The position numbers and the translations under genes were made by a program. Positions 1-5,933 of a stretch of DNA of 10,569 bases are shown here, piece after piece. The DNA lies in assembly GCA_017882655.1 (NCBI GenBank), contig JADGPB010000044.1, positions 1 to 10,569 of the forward strand, in the 5' to 3' direction. The stretch is from Propionibacteriales bacterium. GTDB lineage: Bacteria; Actinomycetota; Actinomycetes; Propionibacteriales; Propionibacteriaceae. The notes under the pieces were generated by a model that searched no databases, had not been told where the DNA came from, and saw only the letters and a program-made list of their open reading frames with translations. Numbering within the stretch: the stretch's first letter is position 1; each line of letters begins with the position of its first letter.

Positions 1-1368
1 GCCGGCTACTCGCTCGGCGGCGCAGACCTGCTGCGGCGGGCCATGGGCAAGAAGAAGAAGGAGATCCTGGACAAGGAGTGGGACCACTTCCACAACGGGA
101 TGCGCAGCAACGGCTACTCCGAAGCCGCGACCAAGGCGCTGTGGGACACGATGGTCCCGTTCGCCGACTATGCGTTCAACAAGTCCCACGCGGCCGGCTA
201 CGCGTACGTCTCGTACTGGACCGCGTACCTCAAGGCCAACTTCCCGGCGGAGTTCGGCGCGGCGCTGCTCACGAGCGTCGGCGACGACAAGGACAAGATG
301 GCGCTGTACCTCGCTGACATGCGCGGGCTGCACATCAACGTGCTGCCGCCGGACGTCAACACCTCTGTCGCCGAGTTCTCGGCCGTCGGCGAGGACGTAC
401 GGTTCGGTCTTGCCGCCATCCGCAACGTGGGCAGTGGCGTGGTCGAGGCGATCTGCGAGGCGCGCAGCGAGTTCGGACCAGCGTCGGGCTTCCACGACTT
501 CCTCGACCGGGCGCCGCTGGCCGTCTGCAACAAGCGCACGGTGGAGTCGCTCATCAAGGCGGGCGCCTTCGACTCGCTCCGCCATCCGCGGCGGGCGCTG
601 ATGGAGGTGTACGAGAGCGCGATCGACCACGTCCTCGACCTCAAGCGCAACCAGGCGTTCGGCCAGGACGACCTGTTCGGCGACGGTGGGGCAGAGGTCA
701 CCACCGCTCCGACCTCCGGCTCCATCCCGGACATGCCCGACTGGGACAAGCGCACCAAGCTGGCGTTCGAGCGGGAGATGCTCGGGCTGTACGTGTCGGA
801 CCACCCGCTGAACGGGCTGGAGCATGTGCTCGCCTCCAAGCGCGACGTGTCGATCTCGGCGCTGCACGACGACCCACGCGAGGGCATGGTGACGATCGCC
901 GGCATGATCACGCAGGTCCAGCGCAAGCAGAACCGCCAAGGCGAGATGTGGGCGATCATCACGGTCGAGGACCTCGACGCCTCGATCGACGTGATGCTGT
1001 TCCCCAAGGCGTACGCGAGCGTCGCGATGACGCTGGCCACCGACACGATGGTGTCGGTGAAGGGCCGGGTCAGGGCACGCGAGGACGGTGTCGAGATAAC
1101 CGGCAGCACGGTGACCGTCATCAACACGGCGGCATCCGCGGCGGAGCCGTTGACGATCGCCGTACCGGTCACGCGGGTGACGCCGGTGCTCGTCGCCCAG
1201 CTCAAGGGCGTACTGAACAACCACCCGGGCAGCCAGGAGGTACGACTTCGGCTGCTGAACAGCGATACGCCCAAGACGCTCAAGCTCGGGGCTGACCTCC
1301 GGGTCGCCACGTCTGGGGCACTGATGGCCGATCTCAAGGCTCTCCTCGGCCCCTCATGCGTGGCCTAA
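1..1368 (+). CDS. dnaE: DNA polymerase III alpha subunit, C-terminal part (5' end outside window)
   Basis: This is the C-terminal 455 residues of the replicative polymerase catalytic subunit, which copies the chromosome as part of the Pol III holoenzyme. Frame 1 is open from base 1, so the ATG at 43 (MGKKKKE) is internal. That lysine-rich stretch sits in the fingers region of DnaE. The hallmark FNKSHAAGYA is at visible residues 59-68. The tandem helix-hairpin-helix DNA-binding region follows at about 133-192 (IRNVGSGVVEAI, then NKRTVESLIKAGAFDSL). An OB fold is at about 295-373 (GMVTIAGMITQVQRKQNRQG to GVEITGSTVTVI), and a short tail ends LMADLKALLGPSCVA. The PHP and palm domains lie upstream of the window. 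The intact tail resembles actinobacterial DnaE1 and not the shorter DnaE2/ImuC, but the subtype is an inference. No frameshift is seen and TAA ends the gene. Confidence 0.97.
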   Translation, partial: AGYSLGGADLLRRAMGKKKKEILDKEWDHFHNGMRSNGYSEAATKALWDTMVPFADYAFNKSHAAGYAYVSYWTAYLKANFPAEFGAALLTSVGDDKDKMALYLADMRGLHINVLPPDVNTSVAEFSAVGEDVRFGLAAIRNVGSGVVEAICEARSEFGPASGFHDFLDRAPLAVCNKRTVESLIKAGAFDSLRHPRRALMEVYESAIDHVLDLKRNQAFGQDDLFGDGGAEVTTAPTSGSIPDMPDWDKRTKLAFEREMLGLYVSDHPLNGLEHVLASKRDVSISALHDDPREGMVTIAGMITQVQRKQNRQGEMWAIITVEDLDASIDVMLFPKAYASVAMTLATDTMVSVKGRVRAREDGVEITGSTVTVINTAASAAEPLTIAVPVTRVTPVLVAQLKGVLNNHPGSQEVRLRLLNSDTPKTLKLGADLRVATSGALMADLKALLGPSCVA

Positions 1369-1398
1369 GGTAGTGGGGCACATGACGAGTTGGCGGTC

Positions 1399-1410
1399 AG
1401 GAGACCCAGG
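1399..1410 (+). promoter_or_regulatory. Shine-Dalgarno site that sets the start of the DUF2567-like gene
   Basis: AGGAGA at 1399-1404 lies 6 bases before the ATG at 1411. An in-frame TTG at 1390 would add seven residues (MAVRRPR) but has no comparable site before it, so 1411 is the preferred start. Confidence 0.7.
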
Positions 1411-2124
1411 ATGAGCGCGACGGTGCCTGACGAGGTGCTGGCTGCGGGCGATACACCGCCCGACGGCCGCCCCTCGTGGCGCACGGTCAGGACGATGCTC
1501 GCCTGGCTCCTGTCGTTCGCAGCGCTAGCCGCAGTGGTCGGCTTCCTCTCGGGCGTGTTCTGGTGGGGTGTCGTCGATCTGCCGACGTACACGATCGGCG
1601 AGGACTTCCGCGGCTACACCACCGAACGCGCGCTCACTGAGGTCTTCTCGACGGACGCTTGGTTCGCCGGTCTGGGTCTGACTATCGGGGCCGGCGTGGG
1701 CTACGTGGCGTGGCGCTGGTTCCGCGACGTGGGGTGGCCGGTGACGTTCGTCGCGGGTCTCGGCGCTCTGCTGGCCGCGGGGATCTGTGATCTGACCGGG
1801 CACTGGCTGGGTCCGCAGTCGTTCGACGCCCGCTTGGCGGGGGCAAGTCCCAAGGACGTCATCCCGATCGACTTCCAGCTCCACGCGCCGGTCGTCCTTC
1901 TCGTCTGGGCCTTCGCAGGAGTGCTCCCCGTGCTGATCGCGAGCTCGATAGGGCCGGACGCGGAGGAAGAACCCCGCCCGAAGCGTCCGAGGCGCCGAGG
2001 TAGTGAGACTGGTCGTAACCAGCCCGTCGAGATCGGCCAGGTCGTCGGCCACGACATCGCCCAGTTGCCGGAGCCCACTCCGAGGCGTCGCTTCTTTCCC
2101 TTCAGACACGACGGCGACTCCTGA
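1411..2124 (+). CDS. DUF2567-like actinobacterial membrane protein
   Basis: A predicted 237-residue integral membrane protein of unknown function. Four hydrophobic segments are visible at about 29-52, 84-103, 108-128 and 158-180. The N-terminus is short and polar. The C-terminal tail, about 57 residues, is highly charged (an EEEPRPKRPRRR cluster near 185-196) and probably cytoplasmic. The layout matches my memory of the actinobacterial DUF2567 family: an extracytoplasmic loop after helix 1, then DAWFAGLGLTIGAGVGYVAW, then GHWLG, then LHAPVVLLVWAFAGVL. Family membership is by recall, not by search. It begins 42 bases after the dnaE stop and may be co-transcribed with it. It converges on the kinase-like gene, with only 23 bases between the two stops. 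No catalytic motif was seen. Confidence 0.75.
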   Translation: MSATVPDEVLAAGDTPPDGRPSWRTVRTMLAWLLSFAALAAVVGFLSGVFWWGVVDLPTYTIGEDFRGYTTERALTEVFSTDAWFAGLGLTIGAGVGYVAWRWFRDVGWPVTFVAGLGALLAAGICDLTGHWLGPQSFDARLAGASPKDVIPIDFQLHAPVVLLVWAFAGVLPVLIASSIGPDAEEEPRPKRPRRRGSETGRNQPVEIGQVVGHDIAQLPEPTPRRRFFPFRHDGDS

Positions 2125-2147
2125 CGAGACCTGGCGGCCGTCGAGTC

Positions 2148-3128
2148 TCAGTCTCTGTGTGCGGCGAACGGGTCCGAGTCGAGGATCCGCGAGAACCACT
2201 TCAGAGGGGCGCCGTCGTGCTCGCTGGGTCCGGTGTTCATCGCCAGTGAGCGCTCCCAGGTCCAGGCTCGTCCGATGGTTGCGAGCCGGGCGGCGGTGAG
2301 CACTTCGACGGGGTCCACGAACTCGTCCCGGCCATGCGCATACGCGGCGATCAGCGCCTCACCCGTCGCGGGCGACTCCGTCCTCCCGATCCGTACAGGG
2401 ACCAGCAGACTGGCGTACGGGTGCGCCGCCATCGCGTCGCCCCAGTCGAGGAACACCACCTGTCCCTCGCTGACCGCGACGTTCCACGGATGAAGGTCGT
2501 TGTGGTCGACCGATCCGGCGCGATCGGCGCAGCTCGCGGCCAGGTCGACGACCAGCGACCGCGCTGTGCTGATCCGTGCGAGCAGTGCGGTCGCATCGTC
2601 GTCTCCGGTGTCTCTCGCGCCACGCCCCAAGGAATCGAGCAACCGGTCGAAGACCCCCGGCAACGCGTGAGGTCGCGCGTCGGGAAGGCCCTGGGCAACG
2701 AGTTCGTCGACCCGATGCCGCACCTCTCCCTGGAGCTCCGCGTAGGACGACATCGCCGCCAGGAACCTTGGGTCTGAGCAGGGCTCGACCCCCTTGGCTT
2801 CGGAGTCTTCTCCCAAGGAGGAACCTGCGTCGGCGAGCAGCATCCATCCCCGTTTGAGGTCCGCCGCGAGCACCGTTGCGACGTGCTCAGGGCATTCGGC
2901 GTCCAGGGTCCGGTGCAGGAGCGGCTCGGCGCTCCCTTCCGGGGTGGCCTTGAACCACACCGTCTCGCCGCCAACCACTGGTAGCGCGAGGACCAACCCC
3001 CATGGGCGTACCCGCGACCAGGACGGAGGACCGGCCCGACGTAGGCCTTCGGCCACGAGCGCGGTGTCCACCCAGGAGAGCGCGTCGGGACGGAAGGCGT
3101 CGCTCTGCCAGTAGTCGAGCCGGTTCAT
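2148..3128 (-). CDS. Phosphotransferase family protein (aminoglycoside phosphotransferase/choline kinase fold)
   Basis: A 326-residue soluble protein with the APH-fold active site. The catalytic-loop motif is DHNDLHPWNVAV at 208-219: H209, the likely catalytic base D211, and N216. A metal-binding aspartate follows in FLDWGDA (D228). A lysine in VWFKATPEG (K60) could be the ATP-contacting residue of the N-lobe. The usual loop reads HGDxxxxN; here the glycine is asparagine. The substrate cannot be told from sequence. Family members phosphorylate antibiotics, choline, sugars or unknown small molecules, so a resistance role should not be assumed. The ATG at 3128 has only a weak purine-rich site (AGGCTGGGG) before it. 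It lies 24 bases downstream of the alpha/beta hydrolase stop on the same strand and is probably the last gene of the DUF554-ybaK-hydrolase unit. Confidence 0.85.
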   Translation of the reverse strand: MNRLDYWQSDAFRPDALSWVDTALVAEGLRRAGPPSWSRVRPWGLVLALPVVGGETVWFKATPEGSAEPLLHRTLDAECPEHVATVLAADLKRGWMLLADAGSSLGEDSEAKGVEPCSDPRFLAAMSSYAELQGEVRHRVDELVAQGLPDARPHALPGVFDRLLDSLGRGARDTGDDDATALLARISTARSLVVDLAASCADRAGSVDHNDLHPWNVAVSEGQVVFLDWGDAMAAHPYASLLVPVRIGRTESPATGEALIAAYAHGRDEFVDPVEVLTAARLATIGRAWTWERSLAMNTGPSEHDGAPLKWFSRILDSDPFAAHRD

Positions 3129-3152
3129 GGGCCCCAGCCTGACACGTCTCTG

Positions 3153-3737
3153 TTACTGGTCTGTGCCAGCCGAGGGCAGCGTCGACGGGTCGAGGCACCA
3201 GTCGAGGAGCTGCGGCCAGGGGCCGTACCCGTCATTGGTGCTGAGGTGGCCCCCGCCCGGGATGACGATCTTCGGGAGGCCGAGGGGCTGTACGTACTCG
3301 TCGTCCGGACCCTCCGGACAGTACGGGTCGTCGGGCCCGACGATCATCACAGCCGCTCCTCGGGCGCCCACGGTGTCGTCGCCTGTCGGGCGCCAGATGA
3401 ACTCCGCCAGCTCCAGCTGCGCGAGCACGCTGGCGGACGGTGGGGCGACGAGGATCACGTTCTCGACCTCGCCGACGTCACCGCGGGCGAACGCGTGCAG
3501 CCAGGTCGGTACGGACAGGCTGTGGCAGACGACGGTCACGTCGGCGGTGCCGCAGGCGTCGAGCTGGGCTCGGTGAGCGTCGATCCACGCGTCCAGGGAT
3601 GGCGCGTCGGGGTCGGGCAGCTGCGGGTAGCGGACGACGAAGCCGCGCGCCACGAGCTGGTCGTGCAGCCAGTGGTGCCAGTGCTCGGGCTCGCGGCGGT
3701 TCTGCCAGCCGTGGAGCAGAACGAACGCGCGGGACAT
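3153..3737 (-). CDS. RBBP9/YdeN-like alpha/beta hydrolase (serine hydrolase)
   Basis: A 194-residue cytoplasmic alpha/beta hydrolase of the small RBBP9/YdeN type. The N-terminal strand AFVLLHGWQNR leads into the family-typical EPEHWHHWL helix. The nucleophile elbow is VVCHSLS with S73. The acid is in VGPDDPYCP (D136 or D137), and the histidine is H164 in GGGHLSTNDGYGPWP, a motif that resembles the GHINxxSGxGxWP pattern of this family. The elbow has cysteine where the family usually has glycine (GHSLG). There is no signal peptide, and the length fits single-domain members of about 180-200 residues. Its ATG overlaps the ybaK stop by one base (TGATG), so translation is probably coupled. The natural substrate is unknown. 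A general carboxylesterase activity is an inference. Confidence 0.88.
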   Translation of the reverse strand: MSRAFVLLHGWQNRREPEHWHHWLHDQLVARGFVVRYPQLPDPDAPSLDAWIDAHRAQLDACGTADVTVVCHSLSVPTWLHAFARGDVGEVENVILVAPPSASVLAQLELAEFIWRPTGDDTVGARGAAVMIVGPDDPYCPEGPDDEYVQPLGLPKIVIPGGGHLSTNDGYGPWPQLLDWCLDPSTLPSAGTDQ

Positions 3738-4228
3738 CAGGAGCGTCCGATCTCGGCTACTTGTCCGTCGGTGAGCAGTACGAGGTCGGCAGGCGCCAGC
3801 TCGACCTGGAGGCCGCGGCGGCCGCCGGAGACCAGCACGGTCTCGTACGTCATCGCGGACGCGTCGACGACCGTCCGCAGCCGGGTTCGCTGGCCCAGCG
3901 GCGAGATACCGCCCACGACGTAGCCGCTCGATCGCTGCGCTGCGGCAGGATCTGCCATGTCTGCACGCTTCGCGCCGACGGCTGCCGCCAGCGCCTTGAG
4001 GTCCATCTGGCCCGACACCGGCACGATGCCGACGACGAGCTCGGGCTTGCCGCTTGTGGTGATGCTGGCGATCAGCGTCTTGAAGACCCGCTCGGGAGTG
4101 ACGCCGAGCGCGGCGACGGTCTCGTCGCCGAAATGGTCGGAGGCGGTGTGGTCGTACTCGTGCACGGCGAACGCCACGCCGGCGGCCGTCAGGATGTCGA
4201 GCGCCGGCGTGCCGGCCCGCTTCGCCAT
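3737..4228 (-). CDS. ybaK: YbaK/EbsC family Cys-tRNA(Pro) deacylase
   Basis: A 163-residue trans-editing protein of the YbaK/INS family. Characterised members hydrolyse cysteine mischarged onto tRNA(Pro) in the cytoplasm, protecting proline codons from error. Visible family signatures are TPALDILTAAGVAFAVHEYDH at the N-terminus, VFKTLIA with the conserved lysine K50, the glycine-rich YVVGGISPLGQ loop at 103-113, and SGGRRGLQVEL at 135-145. Length matches stand-alone YbaK (about 155-165). The frame is open further upstream, but the natural start is the ATG at 4228. It overlaps the TGA of the DUF554 gene by one base and precedes MAKRAGTPAL, where family alignment begins. No strong ribosome binding site precedes it, which suggests translational coupling. 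Related INS proteins edit other tRNAs (ProXp, YeaK), so substrate specificity is inferred. Confidence 0.93.
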   Translation of the reverse strand: MAKRAGTPALDILTAAGVAFAVHEYDHTASDHFGDETVAALGVTPERVFKTLIASITTSGKPELVVGIVPVSGQMDLKALAAAVGAKRADMADPAAAQRSSGYVVGGISPLGQRTRLRTVVDASAMTYETVLVSGGRRGLQVELAPADLVLLTDGQVAEIGRS

Positions 4229-4995
4229 CAGAACACCAGCGCGACGCCGAGCAGGAGCAGCGGCGCGAGGATCAGGGCAGGAAGCAGCTCGGCGACGCGG
4301 ATCTGCTTGACGCCGAGCAGGCCGAGGGCGAGAGCGAGCAGGATGACGCCGCCGGTGGCGGTGATGATGTCGACGTACGGGGTGGGCAGCACGTCGCCAA
4401 GCAGGAACCCGGCCAGCGTCAGCGAGCCCTGGATGATGGCGACCATCCCTGCGCTCAGGAGCACGCCAACGCCGAGCGAGGACGCGAACGCGATCGCCGC
4501 GAAGCCGTCGAGGATGGACTTCACGAGGAGCTGGTCGGCACCGCGTCCGAGGCCGTCCGAGAGCGACCCCACGATCGTGAGCGGGCCGATGCAGAACAGC
4601 AACGTCGGCGTGACGATCGCCGTGACGAAGTGCTGGCGGGTCTCGCCGCCTCGTCCGAGACGGTCGGTGAGGTAGCCCGCGAGCCCTTCGACGCGGTCCT
4701 GCAGCCGCAGCAACGACCCGGCGATGCCGCCGAACAACAGCGCCATGACCAGCACGATCATTCCGACTCCGTGGCCTACCAGGTCGGACAGCGCCGTCGA
4801 CGAGATCTGCCACGCATTCTGGAGCGCGAGGACGACCGTGATGAGGCCCAGCGACTGGGTGACGAGGGTGCGAGTGCGCTCCGGCAGCTTGTTGCCGATG
4901 AGAAGCCCGATGAGACCGCCGACGAGCACCGTACCGACATTGGCCACGGTGCCCACGCCGATGAACAGGGGCGCGAGGCCGGTCGAGAGTGGCAC
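4228..4995 (-). CDS. DUF554 family membrane protein (YqgA/YdfK-like)
   Basis: A 255-residue, very hydrophobic polytopic membrane protein of the DUF554 family, whose function is not established. Characteristic stretches are IGVGTVANVGTVLVGGLIG (12-30), the FCIGPLTIVGSLSDG motif (134-148), KSILDGFAAIAFASSLG (159-175) and the C-terminal GVKQIRVAELLPALILAP (228-245). About six or seven membrane segments can be drawn. The start is the GTG at 4995. Homologues usually begin near the IGxGT motif, about ten residues in, so a slightly later start is possible. An ATG at 5003 lies eight bases upstream but in another frame. It heads a four-gene minus-strand unit with ybaK and is divergent from the RHH gene, separated by 85 bases. 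Confidence 0.9.
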   Translation of the reverse strand: MPLSTGLAPLFIGVGTVANVGTVLVGGLIGLLIGNKLPERTRTLVTQSLGLITVVLALQNAWQISSTALSDLVGHGVGMIVLVMALLFGGIAGSLLRLQDRVEGLAGYLTDRLGRGGETRQHFVTAIVTPTLLFCIGPLTIVGSLSDGLGRGADQLLVKSILDGFAAIAFASSLGVGVLLSAGMVAIIQGSLTLAGFLLGDVLPTPYVDIITATGGVILLALALGLLGVKQIRVAELLPALILAPLLLLGVALVF

Positions 4996-5080
4996 GGGCT
5001 CATTGAATCAGCAGCGCTCGGTGCCGGAGCAGGGTGTCCAGGTTGCGGTGAGTCGTGATCGCCTCGTGGTACTTTGATAC
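4996..5080. promoter_or_regulatory. Divergent intergenic region between the DUF554 unit and the RHH-SRPBCC pair
   Basis: These 85 bases must hold promoters for both directions. On the plus strand TACTTT (5070-5075) fits the actinobacterial -10 pattern TAnnnT. It stands the right distance from 5081 for transcription to begin at or next to the ATG, implying a leaderless mRNA. No convincing -35 hexamer lies at 16-18 bases; TTGCGG at 5043-5048 is 21 bases away. No clear minus-strand promoter was found. Because a ribbon-helix-helix protein is encoded next to it, an autoregulatory operator here is plausible, but no clean inverted repeat was seen. Confidence 0.4.
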
Positions 5081-5344
5081 ATGGATAACATCGGACGGAA
5101 CGTCGAGAGAGTGCAGACCGGCATCAGGATCGAGAAGCGTCTCTTGAAGGTGCTGAAGGCTGTGGCCGCCCTCCACGACATCACTCTGGGCGACCTGATC
5201 GAGGGCATCGTGCTGCACGCCTTCGACGGCAAGGTGCCCTTCGACGACGAGTCGCTGGCCAAGATCGCGGAGCTGAAGGGGATCTTCGGGCTTGATCTGA
5301 CGGCTGCCGACAGTCACCGTCTCGTCGAGAAGGACCCGTCATGA
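5081..5344 (+). CDS. Small ribbon-helix-helix (Arc/CopG-type) putative DNA-binding protein
   Basis: An 87-residue protein with the outline of a ribbon-helix-helix fold: a short strand VQTGIRI (11-17), helix A (KRLLKVLKAVAALHD, 19-33) and helix B starting at ITLGDLIEGIVLHAF (34-48). In this fold, paired strands of a dimer insert into the DNA major groove, so Q12, T13 and R16 are candidate base contacts. A C-terminal extension (51-87) predicts one or two more helices (DDESLAKIAELKGIFG), unlike minimal CopG. The ATG at 5081 has no Shine-Dalgarno site and sits just after a -10-like TACTTT, so it may be leaderless. The stop overlaps the start of the SRPBCC gene (ATGA), implying the two act together. 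The fold call is from pattern only; DNA binding and target are inferred. Confidence 0.75.
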   Translation: MDNIGRNVERVQTGIRIEKRLLKVLKAVAALHDITLGDLIEGIVLHAFDGKVPFDDESLAKIAELKGIFGLDLTAADSHRLVEKDPS

Positions 5345-5823
5345 CGGGACGGGGCCGGGTTGTTGTCCGCGAGTACACGCAGTCAATCCACGCGACGCCG
5401 GATGAGGTGTTCCCGCTGCTCTGCCCGGTACGGGAAGGGGACTGGCTGGAGGGCTGGTCCGACCACTGTCGGCTCGTCCAGTCGGTTTCGGGAGTGGCGG
5501 AGCAGGGCTGCGTCTTCCTCACCATGCATCCCGGAGAACCCGACACCGTCTGGGTGGTGACGCGCCATGTTCCGGCCGAAAGGGTTGTCGAGTTCTGCCA
5601 CGTACAGGCCGGAGTCGAAGCGGTCACGCTGGAGATCGCCGTCACCGGGGCACTCGGTGAGAGCTCGGTTGCGATCCGGTACACCGCCGTCCCACTCCCC
5701 GGCGCCGACGTGACCCGCTTCGAGGAGCGCTGGATGCAGGCCGCCTTCGACGACGATCTGCGCTGGTGGGAAGACTCGATGAACCACTACCTCGCGACGG
5801 GAACCATCCTGCGTCATCGCTGA
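5341..5823 (+). CDS. SRPBCC (START/Bet v1-like) family protein coupled to the RHH gene
   Basis: A 160-residue soluble protein with the helix-grip layout of the SRPBCC superfamily. An initial strand and short helix (EYTQSIHATPDEVFPLLCPV, 11-30) are followed by a conserved-looking GDWLEGW (33-39). A run of antiparallel strands comes next (GCVFLTMHPG, DTVWVVTRH, RVVEFCHV, VTLEIAVTG, SVAIRYTAVPL). A long C-terminal helix (about 125-152) closes the fold. Such proteins bind hydrophobic small molecules or act as cyclases, lipid carriers or ribosome-associated factors; the ligand here is unknown. The ATG at 5341 is preceded by a good site, GAGAAGGA (5327-5334), and overlaps the RHH stop by four bases. 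The pairing suggests ligand-dependent control of the RHH partner or a joint function. That is inference. Confidence 0.85.
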   Translation: MTGRGRVVVREYTQSIHATPDEVFPLLCPVREGDWLEGWSDHCRLVQSVSGVAEQGCVFLTMHPGEPDTVWVVTRHVPAERVVEFCHVQAGVEAVTLEIAVTGALGESSVAIRYTAVPLPGADVTRFEERWMQAAFDDDLRWWEDSMNHYLATGTILRHR

Positions 5824-5861
5824 TGGTTCAGTGTCCGGCATCGACATGCCTTGATGAACCG
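5824..5861 (+). terminator. Two-tier hairpin after the SRPBCC gene, candidate terminator
   Basis: GGTTCA (5825-5830) pairs with TGAACC (5855-5860). Inside it GGCAT (5837-5841) pairs perfectly with ATGCC (5846-5850) around a 4-base loop, with an internal loop between the two stems. It begins right after the stop codon and stands between two same-strand units. There is no T-run, which is common for actinobacterial terminators but weakens the call. Confidence 0.45.
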
Positions 5862-5908
5862 ACTCACGCCGCCACAGGATCAGGAGTGATATTGCCGCGA
5901 GGCTGGGG

Positions 5909-5933
5909 GACGTACGTCAATAGACTTCGAGCG
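5909..5933 (+). promoter_or_regulatory. hisD promoter region: palindrome plus -10 box, probable leaderless start
   Basis: TAGACT at 5921-5926 matches the TAnnnT -10 pattern. It sits seven bases before the GTG of hisD at 5933, which puts the transcription start on or beside the start codon. No ribosome binding site precedes the GTG. A perfect 10-base palindrome, GACGTACGTC (5909-5918), abuts the -10 box where a repressor could block polymerase. TTGCCG at 5892-5897 is -35-like but 23 bases away, too far for a standard promoter. If the mRNA is leaderless, 5' leader attenuation or a T-box cannot operate from this promoter. Confidence 0.5.

Noticed and set aside
198..1337. Long open frame of 379 codons on the minus strand opposite dnaE
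   Set aside because: It lies wholly inside the recognised polymerase frame. Its serine- and arginine-rich translation shows no domain and is the usual antisense artefact of GC-rich coding DNA.
1366..1390. Possible promoter TAAGGT for the DUF2567-like gene overlapping the dnaE stop
   Set aside because: There is a -10-like match only, with no -35 at a proper distance. Co-transcription with dnaE is as likely.
2110..2150. Possible terminator between the convergent genes ending at 2124 and 2148
   Set aside because: Only short 5-base complementary pieces (GACTC/GAGTC, ACGGC/GCCGT) could be found. They are staggered and compete, with no T-run.
2148..3128. Calling the APH-fold gene an aminoglycoside resistance gene
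   Set aside because: The active-site motifs define the fold, not the substrate. The neighbours are housekeeping genes and nothing points to antibiotic modification.
4229..4813. Extension of the ybaK frame upstream to 4813
   Set aside because: The extra residues are arginine- and alanine-rich with no family match and overlap the DUF554 gene. The ATG at 4228 gives the normal YbaK length and a TGATG overlap.
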